Shown: one piece after another, positions 1 through 8,923 of the stretch
Position numbering within the stretch: the first letter of the stretch is position 1
How the letters are laid out: each line of letters opens with the position of its first letter
DNA from: Desulfovirgula thermocuniculi DSM 16036
Lineage (GTDB): Bacteria > Bacillota > Desulfotomaculia > Desulfotomaculales > Desulfovirgulaceae
NCBI RefSeq assembly: GCF_000429345.1
Contig: NZ_AUBR01000025.1
Coordinates: forward strand, 1 to 45,763
Length of the DNA: 45,763 bases
Direction: 5' to 3'
Program-made: the position numbers and the translations under genes
The notes under the pieces: model-generated
The model's database searches: none
The model's input: the letters and a program-made list of their open reading frames with translations, nothing else
Told to the model about the DNA's origin: nothing

Positions 1-132
1 CGACGGGAGGGTTGCCAGGAGCGCGTTTTCCGGAAGGACCTTGGCGGGACCGAGGACTACGGGACCGGATACAGCAAAAGCTCTCGCGGGACTTGCCTCG
101 ATGTTTTTGGAAAATGCTCCTCCTCGATCTGA
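1..132 (+). CDS. C-terminal end of an upstream gene (partial)
   Basis: Frame 1 is open from the window edge to a TGA at 130-132, and its codons mostly end in G or C as in the neighbouring real genes. The other two frames are also open here, so this choice rests only on third-position composition and on the good spacing to the next start (GTG at 143 behind TGAGGA). I do not recognise the ~43 visible residues. If the next gene really starts at TTG 41, this ORF would be a shadow. Confidence 0.3.
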   Translation, partial: RREGCQERVFRKDLGGTEDYGTGYSKSSRGTCLDVFGKCSSSI

Positions 133-142
133 GGACCCTGTG

Positions 143-1660
143 GTGGGATTGAAAAAAAGGGAAAAGGGAGGCAGGTTCGGTGTGACCTTCTGGAAGAGGT
201 TCTTTCCGAGGAAGGAGAAGGAGCGGGGAGCGGATGGGGACTCCCGCGGCGGCCCCGCGCCGGAGCGGCCCCTCTCTCACGCCTGCACGGTGCAGGGGCA
301 ATCCGGGTCCCCCTTTGGCGGCCCGTTCGCGGGGGCGCCCGAGGAGCCGACTGCGCGGCCCGGGGGAGGTTCCGGAGCCGGGGTTGCCGCCTCCCCTCCT
401 GCCGCGGGCGCGGCGCCCGTTGGAATCGGGGAACCTGTGATGGGATCGAAAATCCTCTTGGTGGGCAGGCGCGCCGAGTCTCTCCTGCGGCGGGCGGAGG
501 AGTGCGGCTTCCTCCCGGTGGCCGGGAGGCTCCCGCCCGGCGTGCGGCCCGACGTGGCCGTCGTCGACGTGGAACTCCTGCCGTCCGTCGCCGACCTGGG
601 GTGCCGCGTGGTCGGCCTGAGTTCGGGGAAGCTCAGCGACCTCCTGCTCGCCTCGGGCGACACGCCCGTGGCGCTCAGCGGCGACGCCGCCCTGGAGATC
701 GCCGCCAGGCTCTGCGGGCTGGGAGGGGCCGCAGGAGCGCCCCCGCGGGCGCACGGCGTGCGGCAGGCTCCGGCTGGGTTCCCCGGCGGCACAACCCCGA
801 TGCCGGGCACATCGTCCGTTGCAGGCGTCGCGCCGGATTCCCTTCGGCACGGCGCCCCGGTTCCTTCGCAGACCGCCGCTACGCCGCGCGCGGCCGCAAC
901 GGGCAGGAAGGGCCTCGTGCTCGCCTTCTACTCCGGCACCCAGGCCCAGCAGGGCAAGACCTCCCTGGCGGTCAACGCCGCCGCGCTGCTGGCGGGCAGG
1001 GGGATGTCGGTGTGCATGGTCGACCTGGACACCGGCAAGGCGGGGCTGACGCGCCTCTGCGGGTACTCCGAGGAGCGCCCGCCAGGTTGCGACCTGGAGT
1101 CCTTCTTCGCCGGGCGCGAGCCCGCCGCGGGGCCTGCGGGCACGTGGCTCGTCGCCGCCCCCCTGCCGGAGAGGGAATGGTTCCCTGACCCCGGGCGGGC
1201 CGAGGAACTGGTGGCCCGCCTGGCGGGGGAGTACGACGCGGTGGTGCTCGACTTCGGGGTGCGGCTAGTCACGCCCCCCGTGAGGGCGATCTTCCGGCTC
1301 TGCGACCGCGTCTTCGTCGTGACCCTCCCGCACCGCATGTCGGCCTCCGCCGTGGCGAGGCTGCGCGGCCAGTGGCTGGCCGAGGTCGGCGCGGGGAGGG
1401 TGGCGGTCGTCGTCAACCGCGTGGGGTACCCCGGCATGAACATCTCGCCCAGGGATGCCGCCGGACTCCTCGGCTTCGGGGAGTTCTACGAGGTGCCCGA
1501 GGACCCGGCGGTGGCGGCCGCGGAGGACGAGGCGGCGCGCGGCAGGCCGTATAACCCGCCCGCCCTGGGGAGGAAGAGCCGCTTGGGCAGGGCGCTGGCG
1601 GCCGCCCTCGACGGGGTCGTGCCGTCCGGCGCGGCAGGAAAGGGGGCTATGCCTTGTTGA
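143..1660 (+). CDS. CpaE/MinD-like ATPase with atypical P-loop (Tad pilus locus)
   Basis: Likely a pilus-localisation ATPase of the CpaE/TadZ class. After a basic N-terminus and a long Pro/Gly/Ala-rich disordered stretch comes a receiver-like alpha/beta domain (nt ~440-740), another disordered linker, then a SIMIBI-type ATPase domain (nt ~900-1620). The P-loop reads SGTQAQQGKTS: the phosphate-binding GKT is kept, but the deviant Walker A 'signature' lysine of MinD/CpaE proteins is replaced. A Walker A'-like MVDLD (nt 1018) and a VVVNR base-recognition motif (nt ~1407) are present. The start is uncertain: GTG 143 (or 140) follows TGAGGA, while TTG 41 follows GGAAGGA. The 3' end overlaps the next gene by 7 nt, so the two are probably translationally coupled. 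Confidence 0.75.
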   Translation: MGLKKREKGGRFGVTFWKRFFPRKEKERGADGDSRGGPAPERPLSHACTVQGQSGSPFGGPFAGAPEEPTARPGGGSGAGVAASPPAAGAAPVGIGEPVMGSKILLVGRRAESLLRRAEECGFLPVAGRLPPGVRPDVAVVDVELLPSVADLGCRVVGLSSGKLSDLLLASGDTPVALSGDAALEIAARLCGLGGAAGAPPRAHGVRQAPAGFPGGTTPMPGTSSVAGVAPDSLRHGAPVPSQTAATPRAAATGRKGLVLAFYSGTQAQQGKTSLAVNAAALLAGRGMSVCMVDLDTGKAGLTRLCGYSEERPPGCDLESFFAGREPAAGPAGTWLVAAPLPEREWFPDPGRAEELVARLAGEYDAVVLDFGVRLVTPPVRAIFRLCDRVFVVTLPHRMSASAVARLRGQWLAEVGAGRVAVVVNRVGYPGMNISPRDAAGLLGFGEFYEVPEDPAVAAAEDEAARGRPYNPPALGRKSRLGRALAAALDGVVPSGAAGKGAMPC

Positions 1661-2367
1661 GCAACTTCTACCTCCACTACCAACCCATCTTCTACATCAA
1701 AGATCCGGCGCAGGTCCTGGGGTACGAGGCACTCCTGCGCCACCCCGCGGGGTGGTCGCCCCACGACCTCCTGCGGGAGGCGCGCCGCGTGGGGGCGATC
1801 CCCATGTGGGAGCTCCGCGTCCTGGAGCGGGCCGCGGAGGAGGTCCTGCTGAGGACGGGGGAGATCTTGTTCTTCAACCTCACGCCGGAGGCCTTCGCCG
1901 ATGCGGCCTTCCCCGCCAGGGCGGCCCGCCTGGTGGAGTCCAGGGGGATCTCCACGGCCAGGGTGTGCGTGGAGGTGTCGGAGCAGGGCCTGTACGCCCT
2001 GAGGGAGTTCCCGCTACTCGTGCGGGAGTGGGTCGAGCGGGGGTTCTTCGTGGCCCTCGACGACTTCGGCACCCAGAGGGCTAACATCGACCTGCTCTTC
2101 GGCATCCAACTCGACTACGTGAAGGTCGACCGCGTGCTGGTCGACGGCGTGGCGGCCGACAGGAAGAAGCAGACGCTCCTGGCGGGGCTGGTCGAGGCCA
2201 TCGCGGGCCTCGGCTCCTACCCGATCTTAGAGGGCGTAGAGAGGGAGGAAGACTTCGAGTGGCTGGCGGGCACGGGCTGGGACGTCGGCGTGCAGGGGTT
2301 CGTGCTGGCCCGCCCGTCCGCCCTGTCTGCCGGAGTTGCCAACATTTTAAAGGGGGGTCGTAGATGA
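1654..2367 (+). CDS. EAL-domain cyclic-di-GMP phosphodiesterase (stand-alone)
   Basis: A single EAL domain of 237 residues without sensor or GGDEF partner, expected to hydrolyse c-di-GMP to pGpG in the cytoplasm. The catalytic set looks complete: E25 in the EAL motif, N75, E107/E110, D136-D137 of DDFG, K157, E193 and E196 of EGVE, and Q214. Activity is therefore likely. It starts at TTG 1654, overlaps the preceding ATPase by 7 nt and the following gene by 4 nt (ATGA at 2364), so it belongs to the pilus operon. Its position suggests local c-di-GMP control of pilus assembly; this is inferred from context. Confidence 0.9.
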   Translation: MLSNFYLHYQPIFYIKDPAQVLGYEALLRHPAGWSPHDLLREARRVGAIPMWELRVLERAAEEVLLRTGEILFFNLTPEAFADAAFPARAARLVESRGISTARVCVEVSEQGLYALREFPLLVREWVERGFFVALDDFGTQRANIDLLFGIQLDYVKVDRVLVDGVAADRKKQTLLAGLVEAIAGLGSYPILEGVEREEDFEWLAGTGWDVGVQGFVLARPSALSAGVANILKGGRR

Positions 2368-3599
2368 CGGTGTTGCGGAGACTGTACGTCAACATGGAGG
2401 AAAGCGCCCTCGCGCGGCTGTCGAGGTTCGCTGGCGTGGAGTGCCTGCCGCTGGACGGCGCGGCCGCCCCGGGGGACGGCACGGTCGCACTCGTCGTGCG
2501 CCCCCCGAATCCCGCCCCGGCGGCGGCCCTCGCGGATGAGCTCGCGGCAGCGGCCTCCCTCGGCGTGCCGGTGGTGGTCGTGGCAGGGACCAGGGACGCG
2601 GAGGGACTCGGACTGCTCCGCGAGGCCGCGCTGTGCGGCGTGCCGCCGGAGTGCGTGCTCTTCGTCGAGGGCGGCAGGGTGGTCGACGCCGCCGGCAGGG
2701 TGCTGGGCGAGGCCCTGCGGGGCAGGGGCATCGGCGTCTCCGCCGCCGTGCGGGCGGCCCGCGAGGCCCTGGAGAGGGGCTTGGTGCCGGAACCGGCCCT
2801 GTGGGAAGGAGGAGACGGGTTTGGCTCCGAGCCCGCTCTCTGGGAGGCGGGTAGCGCGGCGGAGGGGAGTGCCGCGGGCGTCGGCTTCGCGGGTTCGGAA
2901 GTTGGTAGTGCCGGAGACGTGGTTTCGGCCAGCGTGCCGGAACCGGAAGAGAAAGCTCCGGAGAGGCACCCCGCCGAGGAGTACTTCGACGCCGCGCGGC
3001 ACCTGGTGGCGGTGTTCGGGGCGAGGGGGAACGTCGGCGCGTCCACCGTGGCGGCCTGCCTGGCCGGGGTGCTGGAGGACTACGACTCCCTCTACCTCGA
3101 GGTCACGCCCTCGCCCGCCGGTTACAGGTACTTCGCACCCGACCTGGTGAGCGCGCTCGGTACGGGACGCTACGCCCTCGCCAGCGCGGGCAGAACACCC
3201 ACTCGGCCGCTCCGGCCGTGCGGCGTGCTGGTCGCCGACATCGCGGCTTCCGAGGAGGTTGCCGCCGACGCCGCCTACCGCCGCGCCGGGTGCGTGGTTC
3301 TGGTCACGGACGGCTCGCCGGTGTCGTTCGAGCGCGTGGGTAGCTGGGTCAGGGGCGGCTGGAGGCTCGACGTGCTGGTGGTGAACCGCGTCCTCCCCGG
3401 GGCGGGTTACCCGCCGGAGGTCTACGCGGGCGAGTACGGCCTCCAGCGGGTGGTCGGGATACCCGGCGGCTTCGAGGAGGAGGCGGCGGTCAACGCGGCC
3501 CTGCAGGGCAGCGCGCTACCCCTGGGCCGCAGCCCGGACTTCGACGCTGCGGTTGGTTACCTCGCCAGAGCGGTGTTGGAAGTCCTGGGCCTGTCCTGA
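2364..3599 (+). CDS. CpaE-like pseudo-ATPase lacking both Walker A lysines
   Basis: A 411-residue protein built like the other CpaE/TadZ proteins here: an N-terminal receiver-like domain (~1-135), an acidic disordered linker (~140-205) and a SIMIBI ATPase fold (~210-405). The nucleotide loop reads GARGNVGAST (219-228): the signature Lys position is R221 and the P-loop Lys position is A226 (GCG codon), so ATP hydrolysis is unlikely. VVNRVLP (nt ~3388) still matches the family's base-binding segment. ATG 2364 overlaps the EAL gene stop in ATGA. A role as a structural partner of the intact TadZ paralog two genes downstream is inference. Confidence 0.75.
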   Translation: MTVLRRLYVNMEESALARLSRFAGVECLPLDGAAAPGDGTVALVVRPPNPAPAAALADELAAAASLGVPVVVVAGTRDAEGLGLLREAALCGVPPECVLFVEGGRVVDAAGRVLGEALRGRGIGVSAAVRAAREALERGLVPEPALWEGGDGFGSEPALWEAGSAAEGSAAGVGFAGSEVGSAGDVVSASVPEPEEKAPERHPAEEYFDAARHLVAVFGARGNVGASTVAACLAGVLEDYDSLYLEVTPSPAGYRYFAPDLVSALGTGRYALASAGRTPTRPLRPCGVLVADIAASEEVAADAAYRRAGCVVLVTDGSPVSFERVGSWVRGGWRLDVLVVNRVLPGAGYPPEVYAGEYGLQRVVGIPGGFEEEAAVNAALQGSALPLGRSPDFDAAVGYLARAVLEVLGLS

Positions 3600-3638
3600 T
3601 ATCCCGTAGCTCTATATGTTTTCTGAAAGGGGGAACAA

Positions 3639-4436
3639 ATGACCGTGAACGCCCTCAAGAACTTCCGGTACTGGTTGCTAGCGGCGGTGGTCTTCGCCGC
3701 GGTGGCCGCGGTCGGCTCCGTGCAGGCCGTGCGCTCCTTCGCGGGCGCGGTGCAGGCTGTGGCGGTGAAGCGGGACGTGCAGGCCGGCGAGGTCCTGACG
3801 CAGAACGACCTGACGCTGGTAGAGCAGGCCAGGGGCACCCTGTACGGGGATGCCGTGCTGTCGCCGCGCGACGCCGCGGGCATGGCCGTCAGGGGTTTCC
3901 TGCCGGCGGGCACCGTGCTACGGCGCTCCATGCTGGTACCCCCGCAGCAGGCGGGCGTGGCGGGCGCCGTGGCCTCCCTCGGCCCGGGCTACGTGGCGGT
4001 GGCCGTGCCGAACACGCTGGGTACCACCGTGGCGGGCACGCTCGAGGCGGGCAACCGCGTCGACATCTACTCCAGGGCGAGCGACAAGGAACCTCCCGTG
4101 AAGGTGGCCTCCGACGTGCTCGTGCTGAGGGCGGGCACCGTGCGCACGCGCGAGGGCGAGCAACCCACCCAGGGCGTGGTCCTTGCCGTGCCGGAGGCCG
4201 ACCTGCCGAAGCTACTCCCCTACGTCACGGGCGGCAAGGAGGCCTCGCTGACCTTCGTGCTGAAGCCGCTCGCGTCCGGCCAGGGCGCCGGGCAGCAGTC
4301 ACAGGCACAACAGCCACAGCAGGCACAGCAACAGCAAACGCAGCAGCAGCCGCAACCGCAGTCCCCGCAGCAACCACAAGTCCAGCAACCGCAGGCACCG
4401 CAGCCGCAGGCGCCAGCGGGCCAGGCCGGGCGGTAG
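3639..4436 (+). CDS. cpaB: CpaB/RcpC-like pilus assembly protein with SAF domain
   Basis: CpaB is the periplasmic or cell-wall-facing SAF-domain component of Tad pilus machines. Visible are a single N-terminal transmembrane helix (~10-32), a SAF domain beginning VAVKRDVQAGEVLTQNDL (~41-58) with the GMAVRGFLPAGTVL continuation, and the RcpC-type second domain with VAVPNTLGTTVAGTLEAGNR (~128-147). The last ~50 residues are almost pure Gln/Pro/Ala. ATG 3639 follows GAAAGGGGG. The Q/P tail may span the thick wall or peptidoglycan; similar tails occur in two other proteins of the window. Confidence 0.88.
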   Translation: MTVNALKNFRYWLLAAVVFAAVAAVGSVQAVRSFAGAVQAVAVKRDVQAGEVLTQNDLTLVEQARGTLYGDAVLSPRDAAGMAVRGFLPAGTVLRRSMLVPPQQAGVAGAVASLGPGYVAVAVPNTLGTTVAGTLEAGNRVDIYSRASDKEPPVKVASDVLVLRAGTVRTREGEQPTQGVVLAVPEADLPKLLPYVTGGKEASLTFVLKPLASGQGAGQQSQAQQPQQAQQQQTQQQPQPQSPQQPQVQQPQAPQPQAPAGQAGR

Positions 4437-4456
4437 GGGGTAGGGGGGCGATCAGT

Positions 4457-5770
4457 ATGTCGTTGCTCTTCGTGGGCGGCCACCCCGAGTTCATACGGGA
4501 GTGCAAGGCCGCGGCGGCGAAGCACGGCGCGAAGGTGGTGGGCGAGGCCGCCTCGCCCTACGACATCTACATCCTCGTCGACCGGGTGAAGCCCGACGGC
4601 GTGCTCGTCACCTCCCAGCCCGAGTGGGTCAACGTCGCCATAGACATCGCCCGCGTCCGCCCGAACGCCCTGGTCTTCGTGTCCGGCCCGGTGAGCGCGG
4701 CGACGTGGAGCCGCATGAGCGAGGCGCGGGTGTACTCCGTACCCGCCGACCCCGAGCAGGCGGTGAGGGCGTGCGTCGCCGCCCTGGGCAGGCTCAGCCC
4801 GCAGCGGGTGCGGCTGGACGACCTCGAGGTGCGGCCCCCGGAGGTGGCCGTCTCCCAGCGGGCGGTGGCCGTGCCGGCCCGCACGGTGGTCGTCTACTCC
4901 AACAAGGGCGGGGCGGGCAAGACCACCCTCGCCGAGAACCTGGCGGCGGTACTGGGCCTCTGGGCCAGGGAGCAGGAGCGCGCCACGGGGATGGCCTGCC
5001 GGGTGGCCCTGCTGGACTTCAACGTGGACGGCTCGACGGGTCTCTACACCTGGTTCCCGCCGGGGGACGCGCGGAAGCCCAAGACGGCGGCCCTGTGGGA
5101 GGACTTCGCGAGCGGTTCCGCCGAGGCGCTCCCGTGGGCCGCCGTATCGGGAGTCATGAACTACAGCGAGGGGGCGAACGTGTACTACCTGGCCCCGCCG
5201 CAGACACCAGACGAGAAAGAGCGCTTCAACCGCGAGCTGGCCAAACTGATCCTGGAAGCGTGCCAGAGGTTCTTCCACTTCGTCATCGTGGACTCCGGCG
5301 TGGCCCTAAAGGACCGCGACCCGGTGCTCGTGGCCGTCACCAGGGCCACGGACGTGCTGCTGGTGTGCAGATACACCTTCACCGACCTGCGGTTGCTCGC
5401 CGAGGGTTACTCGAAAGAGTTCGGGCGGCTCCTCGACCCGGCGAAAACCGGCCTCGTGCTGAACCGCGTCAGGCAGACGTGGTTCACCGTGCGGGACTTC
5501 GTGGAGGCCTTCACCAAGGAGGCGGGAACGGCGGTACCGCTCAAGGGCGAATTACCGGAAGAACCAGGTTTGGAATCTAAAGAGGCGCAGGTTGCCGGGG
5601 TTCCCTACGTGTGCGTCAGGGCGGACTCGGAGTTCTCGCGGGCCGTGTGCCAGGTGGCCAGGAACGTGCTCGGCGTGGACGTCGCCCTCGCCAGGGCGGC
5701 CAGGAAGGGGCTGCGGGAGAGGTTGCTGTCCCTGTTCGGGGGCGGCAGGAAGAAAAAGGCGGCTTCATAG
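4457..5770 (+). CDS. tadZ: TadZ/CpaE pilus localisation ATPase (intact P-loop)
   Basis: 437 residues: an atypical receiver domain (1-~112) followed by a SIMIBI ATPase domain. The deviant Walker A is complete, SNKGGAGKTT, with signature K150 and P-loop K155; LLDFNVDG forms the Walker A' segment and VLNRVR the nucleotide-base motif. TadZ proteins place Tad pilus machinery at a cell pole and recruit TadA. This is the only one of three paralogs here with both lysines, so it is the probable active member, able to dimerise with itself or with the degenerate copies. ATG 4457 lies behind GGGGGG at ~4442, 20 bp after cpaB; tadA follows 14 bp downstream. Confidence 0.88.
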   Translation: MSLLFVGGHPEFIRECKAAAAKHGAKVVGEAASPYDIYILVDRVKPDGVLVTSQPEWVNVAIDIARVRPNALVFVSGPVSAATWSRMSEARVYSVPADPEQAVRACVAALGRLSPQRVRLDDLEVRPPEVAVSQRAVAVPARTVVVYSNKGGAGKTTLAENLAAVLGLWAREQERATGMACRVALLDFNVDGSTGLYTWFPPGDARKPKTAALWEDFASGSAEALPWAAVSGVMNYSEGANVYYLAPPQTPDEKERFNRELAKLILEACQRFFHFVIVDSGVALKDRDPVLVAVTRATDVLLVCRYTFTDLRLLAEGYSKEFGRLLDPAKTGLVLNRVRQTWFTVRDFVEAFTKEAGTAVPLKGELPEEPGLESKEAQVAGVPYVCVRADSEFSRAVCQVARNVLGVDVALARAARKGLRERLLSLFGGGRKKKAAS

Positions 5771-5784
5771 GCAGGTGATCTTTT

Positions 5785-7155
5785 ATGAACAACTCGCTGT
5801 ACGCCGAACTGGTCGTGGGGGCGGGCGGGGCCGACGGCGCCCGCGCCGGGGCGGAAAGGGAGGCGTCCCCCGCCGCCGCCGAGGTCGACGTCCTGCGGGC
5901 GAAGCTGATGAGGGAAGCGTGGGCGTCCGACCCCGAGGTCTTGCGCGACAGGGAGAGGGTGCGCTCCCTCCTGCGGGAGATCGTGGCGCGGGAGGGCATG
6001 CCCGTCCACCTCATCGAGGAGTTGATGAGGGACATATACGGGTTCGGCCCCATCACCGACCTGATGGCCGACCCCGGGGTGACCGACATATGGATCGACA
6101 GGTACGACTTCATCAGGTACGAGAAGGACGGGCGCATCCACACCTGGCGCAGGACCTTTACCTCGGAGGAGCACCTGCGGCGGTTCGTCGTGCGCATGGC
6201 GGCCTCGGTCGGGCGCAAGGTCGACGAGGCGCGGCCGGTGGAGGACTTCCGCCTGCCGGACGGCTCCCGCGCGGTGGTCTTCCTCGACGGGCCGTCCGTG
6301 CGCGGCACCAGCGTGGTCATCCGCCGCTTCTCCCGCCTCTTCACGCTCGAAGAGCTTGCCGAGAGGAAGGTCTTCCCCGCCGAAATGGTGCGGCTTTTTA
6401 AGTTGATGGTCAAGGCGCGGCTGAACATATTCGCGGCGGGCGGCATGGGCAGCGGCAAGAACACCTTCCTCAACGCCCTCCTCCTGTGCGTGGGGCCGGA
6501 CGAGAGGCTGGTGTTCATCGAGGACCCGGCGGAGACGCGCGTGGGACTCCCCGATCCGAACCGCCCGAAGTTGCCCGTACCGTGGGCGGTCGTGCTGGAA
6601 CCCCGGCGGGCCGGCGTCGAGGGTAGCGGCGAGGTCTCCCAGGACCTCCTGTTCGAGAAGGTCCTGCGGACGAAACCCGCCCGCGTGATATGCTCCGAGT
6701 GCCGCAACGAGGTCACCACGTACTGGACGCTGCAGGCCATGAACATCGGCCACCCCGGCTCGATGTCCACCGTGCACGCCGACGGGCCGGAGGAGGTCCC
6801 CGCCCGACTCTCGGACATGCTGGCGGCCTACAGGGGCGGGGCGTATAGCACGCTGGCGTCCCGCGCGGGCAAGGTGGCCGCCGCCGAGGTGATCTTCTTC
6901 CTGGCGCAGGTCAACGGCCACCGCAGGCTGCTGGACATCGCCGAGGTGCGCAGGCGCGACTTCGACTCCCTGCCGGAAGTCGTGCCCCTCTACACCTTCC
7001 GCATAGAGGGGTACGCTGAGGACGGCGCGCCGCTGGGCGGGTTGAAGCCCACCGGCGAGGCGCCGGACTTCCTCCGCAAGCGCAAACTCTCCCTCTACCT
7101 GACGCCGGAGGAACTGGAGGAGCTCAGGGGGTGGTTCCCGTGCAGCCAGCACTAA
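5785..7155 (+). CDS. tadA: TadA/CpaF-type secretion ATPase, unusual Walker A
   Basis: Hexameric motor ATPase of the VirB11/GspE superfamily that powers Tad pilus assembly. It has the TadA-type N-terminal segment (GFGPITDLMADPGVTDIWI, ~95) and the core ATPase domain. Walker A reads GGMGSGKNT with K225 followed by N226 where Ser/Thr is expected; T227 follows. The usual VGE(V/C)RGxEA segment is CSECRNEVTT, but the LQAMN.GH.GS..T.HA block (nt ~6730-6780) is well preserved. The gene is colinear in length with normal TadA (456 aa). Either a diverged but working motor or one with altered ATP use; the wider motifs argue it is not a pseudogene. It overlaps tadB by 25 nt. Confidence 0.9.
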   Translation: MNNSLYAELVVGAGGADGARAGAEREASPAAAEVDVLRAKLMREAWASDPEVLRDRERVRSLLREIVAREGMPVHLIEELMRDIYGFGPITDLMADPGVTDIWIDRYDFIRYEKDGRIHTWRRTFTSEEHLRRFVVRMAASVGRKVDEARPVEDFRLPDGSRAVVFLDGPSVRGTSVVIRRFSRLFTLEELAERKVFPAEMVRLFKLMVKARLNIFAAGGMGSGKNTFLNALLLCVGPDERLVFIEDPAETRVGLPDPNRPKLPVPWAVVLEPRRAGVEGSGEVSQDLLFEKVLRTKPARVICSECRNEVTTYWTLQAMNIGHPGSMSTVHADGPEEVPARLSDMLAAYRGGAYSTLASRAGKVAAAEVIFFLAQVNGHRRLLDIAEVRRRDFDSLPEVVPLYTFRIEGYAEDGAPLGGLKPTGEAPDFLRKRKLSLYLTPEELEELRGWFPCSQH

Positions 7156-8030
7156 TAGGCGTGCCCGTGTTCCTGGCGGTCTTCTCCCTCTTTGTGGCCC
7201 TGGCGTCGAGGGGCAGGGTCAACCCGCTATTAGAAGCTTTCGCCCGCGGGCGGGTTGCGTCCGATGGCGGGAGGCGCGAGTCCTTCTTCGTGCGGCTGTG
7301 GAACCTGCGCGGGGAGTCTTCCCTCGGTCTGGAGGGGGCCGTGCTGGCCGGCGCCGCCGCGGGCACGGCGGTCTTCTTCCTGGTTGCCGCCCTGCTCGAC
7401 CCGCTGTTCGCCGCGCCGCTGGCCGTGGGGGGTTTCCTGCTCGGGCCGCGCGCACTGAACGCCTTCCTCTACAGGCAGAGGATAAAAGCCTTCCGCAACA
7501 CCGTCGAGTTCGGGTTGGACACGTTGCTCACCGCCCTGCACATAGGGCTTCCGATGGAGAGGGCGCTGAGGGAGGCATCGGCCCACTCTCCCGAACCCAT
7601 CAGGACCGAGTTCCTCCGCGTGGCGGAGGAGATCTCCAAAGGCGTGCCCGAGCCGGAGGCGTTCCGGAACATGGCCGCCAGGGTTCCCTGCGTCGAGGCC
7701 GAGGAACTGTGCGAGGCCGTGGAACTCTACGTTAAGGTCGGCGGGCCGCGGGCGCTGGAACTCCTCAGGCAGGTCCTGACCAACCTGCGGGACGGCGTGA
7801 GCATGCGCTACCAGGTGCACCAGCACACGAGGGGCGCGAAGACCTCCGCCGTCATGGTCACCCTCATTCCCGTGGGGTACATGGCCTTCATGCTCGCTTT
7901 CGCGCCCGACCTCTTCGGGCCGCTGCTCACCACGCAGGCGGGGCGCGTCTCGCTCTTCGTGGCCGTCCTGGTGTTCTTCGCCGGCCTCGGGCTCGTGCTG
8001 AACATACTGCGCTCGATAGAGGAATTCTGA
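7131..8030 (+). CDS. tadB: TadB-like inner-membrane platform protein (T2SSF family)
   Basis: 299 residues with an N-terminal membrane helix, a pair of helices near 75-115, a cytoplasmic four-helix T2SSF domain (~125-225, including LLTALHIGLPMERALREAS and ISKGVPEPEAFRNMA) and two C-terminal membrane helices. TadB and TadC together form the membrane platform turned by TadA. GTG 7131 lies inside the end of tadA, so translation is probably coupled. The order tadA-tadB-tadC is the standard Tad order. Confidence 0.85.
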   Translation: MVPVQPALIGVPVFLAVFSLFVALASRGRVNPLLEAFARGRVASDGGRRESFFVRLWNLRGESSLGLEGAVLAGAAAGTAVFFLVAALLDPLFAAPLAVGGFLLGPRALNAFLYRQRIKAFRNTVEFGLDTLLTALHIGLPMERALREASAHSPEPIRTEFLRVAEEISKGVPEPEAFRNMAARVPCVEAEELCEAVELYVKVGGPRALELLRQVLTNLRDGVSMRYQVHQHTRGAKTSAVMVTLIPVGYMAFMLAFAPDLFGPLLTTQAGRVSLFVAVLVFFAGLGLVLNILRSIEEF

Positions 8031-8032
8031 TC

Positions 8033-8911
8033 TTGCGGGAGTGGTGGGAAATGCAAGTCCCTTTTTACGTGCCCGTGTCGGCGGGCGTCTCGGTGCTCTG
8101 CCTGATCGCCGCGCTGAGGCTGCGCGCCACGGTCACCGCTTTTGACCTGGCGGCCAAGTCCCCGCCGCTACGCGAGGCCGCTTCGGCGTTCTTCAACGGC
8201 CTCCTCGTGCGCTACCCCTGGTTGCAGAGGCTGGCCGGCCCGCCCGACGTGGAGGAGAGGCTGGCCATGGCGGGCAATCCCCTCGGGGTGACCCCCGAGG
8301 CGTTCGACGCGTTCAGGTTCCTGCTGGTCGGGCTGGCGGCGGTGTCCGGCCTCCTCGGCCTCTTCTCCCTGAACGTGCTGGCTTTCCTGCCCGTGCTACT
8401 GCTGAAGCTACCCGACTGGTGGCTGTCTTATCTCGTCGCCGAGCGGCGCAGGAAAATGAAGCGGGAGTTCATCATGGTGGCGTCGAGGCTCTCCACGGCG
8501 CTGTCGGCGGGCTTGGAACTCGGCGCGGCCCTGGAGTGGGCGGCGTCCGGCGCCGCCTCGGACAAGAGGTCCGCCCTGCGCGAGGAGCTCGCCCGGGCGG
8601 TGAGCGAGGCGAAGTTCGGGGCTTCAATAGAGGACGTGCTGAACGGGTTCGCCGCCCGCACGGGCCTGCTCGACGCGCGGCGGCTCACCCTGGCGGTGGT
8701 GCAGGCGCAGCGCTACGGGGCCTCCGTGGCGGGCAAGCTGGCCGAGGCGGTGAGGGACGCCAGGGAGCGGCGCAAGGCCGAGATAATAGGCCAGGCCAAG
8801 AGCGCGGAGCAGAAGCTCCACCTGGCGGTGTTCGTCATGGCCATCCCCACGATAATATGCACCCTCGCCCCCATGGTCATCTCGCTCGCCAGGCAGAACC
8901 CGTTCAAATAG
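8033..8911 (+). CDS. tadC: TadC-like inner-membrane platform protein (T2SSF family)
   Basis: 292 residues, second T2SSF-type platform subunit and partner of TadB. The four-helix cytoplasmic domain is visible around 145-250 (FIMVASRLSTALSAGLELG, VLNGFAARTGLLDARRL) with membrane helices at ~5-25, ~100-130 and a final one near 265-285. TTG 8033 is chosen because AGAGGA sits about 9 nt upstream; ATG 8051 is an in-frame alternative. It begins 2 nt after the tadB stop. Confidence 0.83.
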   Translation: MREWWEMQVPFYVPVSAGVSVLCLIAALRLRATVTAFDLAAKSPPLREAASAFFNGLLVRYPWLQRLAGPPDVEERLAMAGNPLGVTPEAFDAFRFLLVGLAAVSGLLGLFSLNVLAFLPVLLLKLPDWWLSYLVAERRRKMKREFIMVASRLSTALSAGLELGAALEWAASGAASDKRSALREELARAVSEAKFGASIEDVLNGFAARTGLLDARRLTLAVVQAQRYGASVAGKLAEAVRDARERRKAEIIGQAKSAEQKLHLAVFVMAIPTIICTLAPMVISLARQNPFK

Positions 8912-8923
8912 GGGGCGGCTACC

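Noticed and set aside
5605-7152. Long - strand open frame opposite tadZ/tadA (515 codons)
   Set aside because: It lies opposite well-conserved TadA motifs and its translation has no recognisable domain; it is an antisense shadow caused by GC bias.
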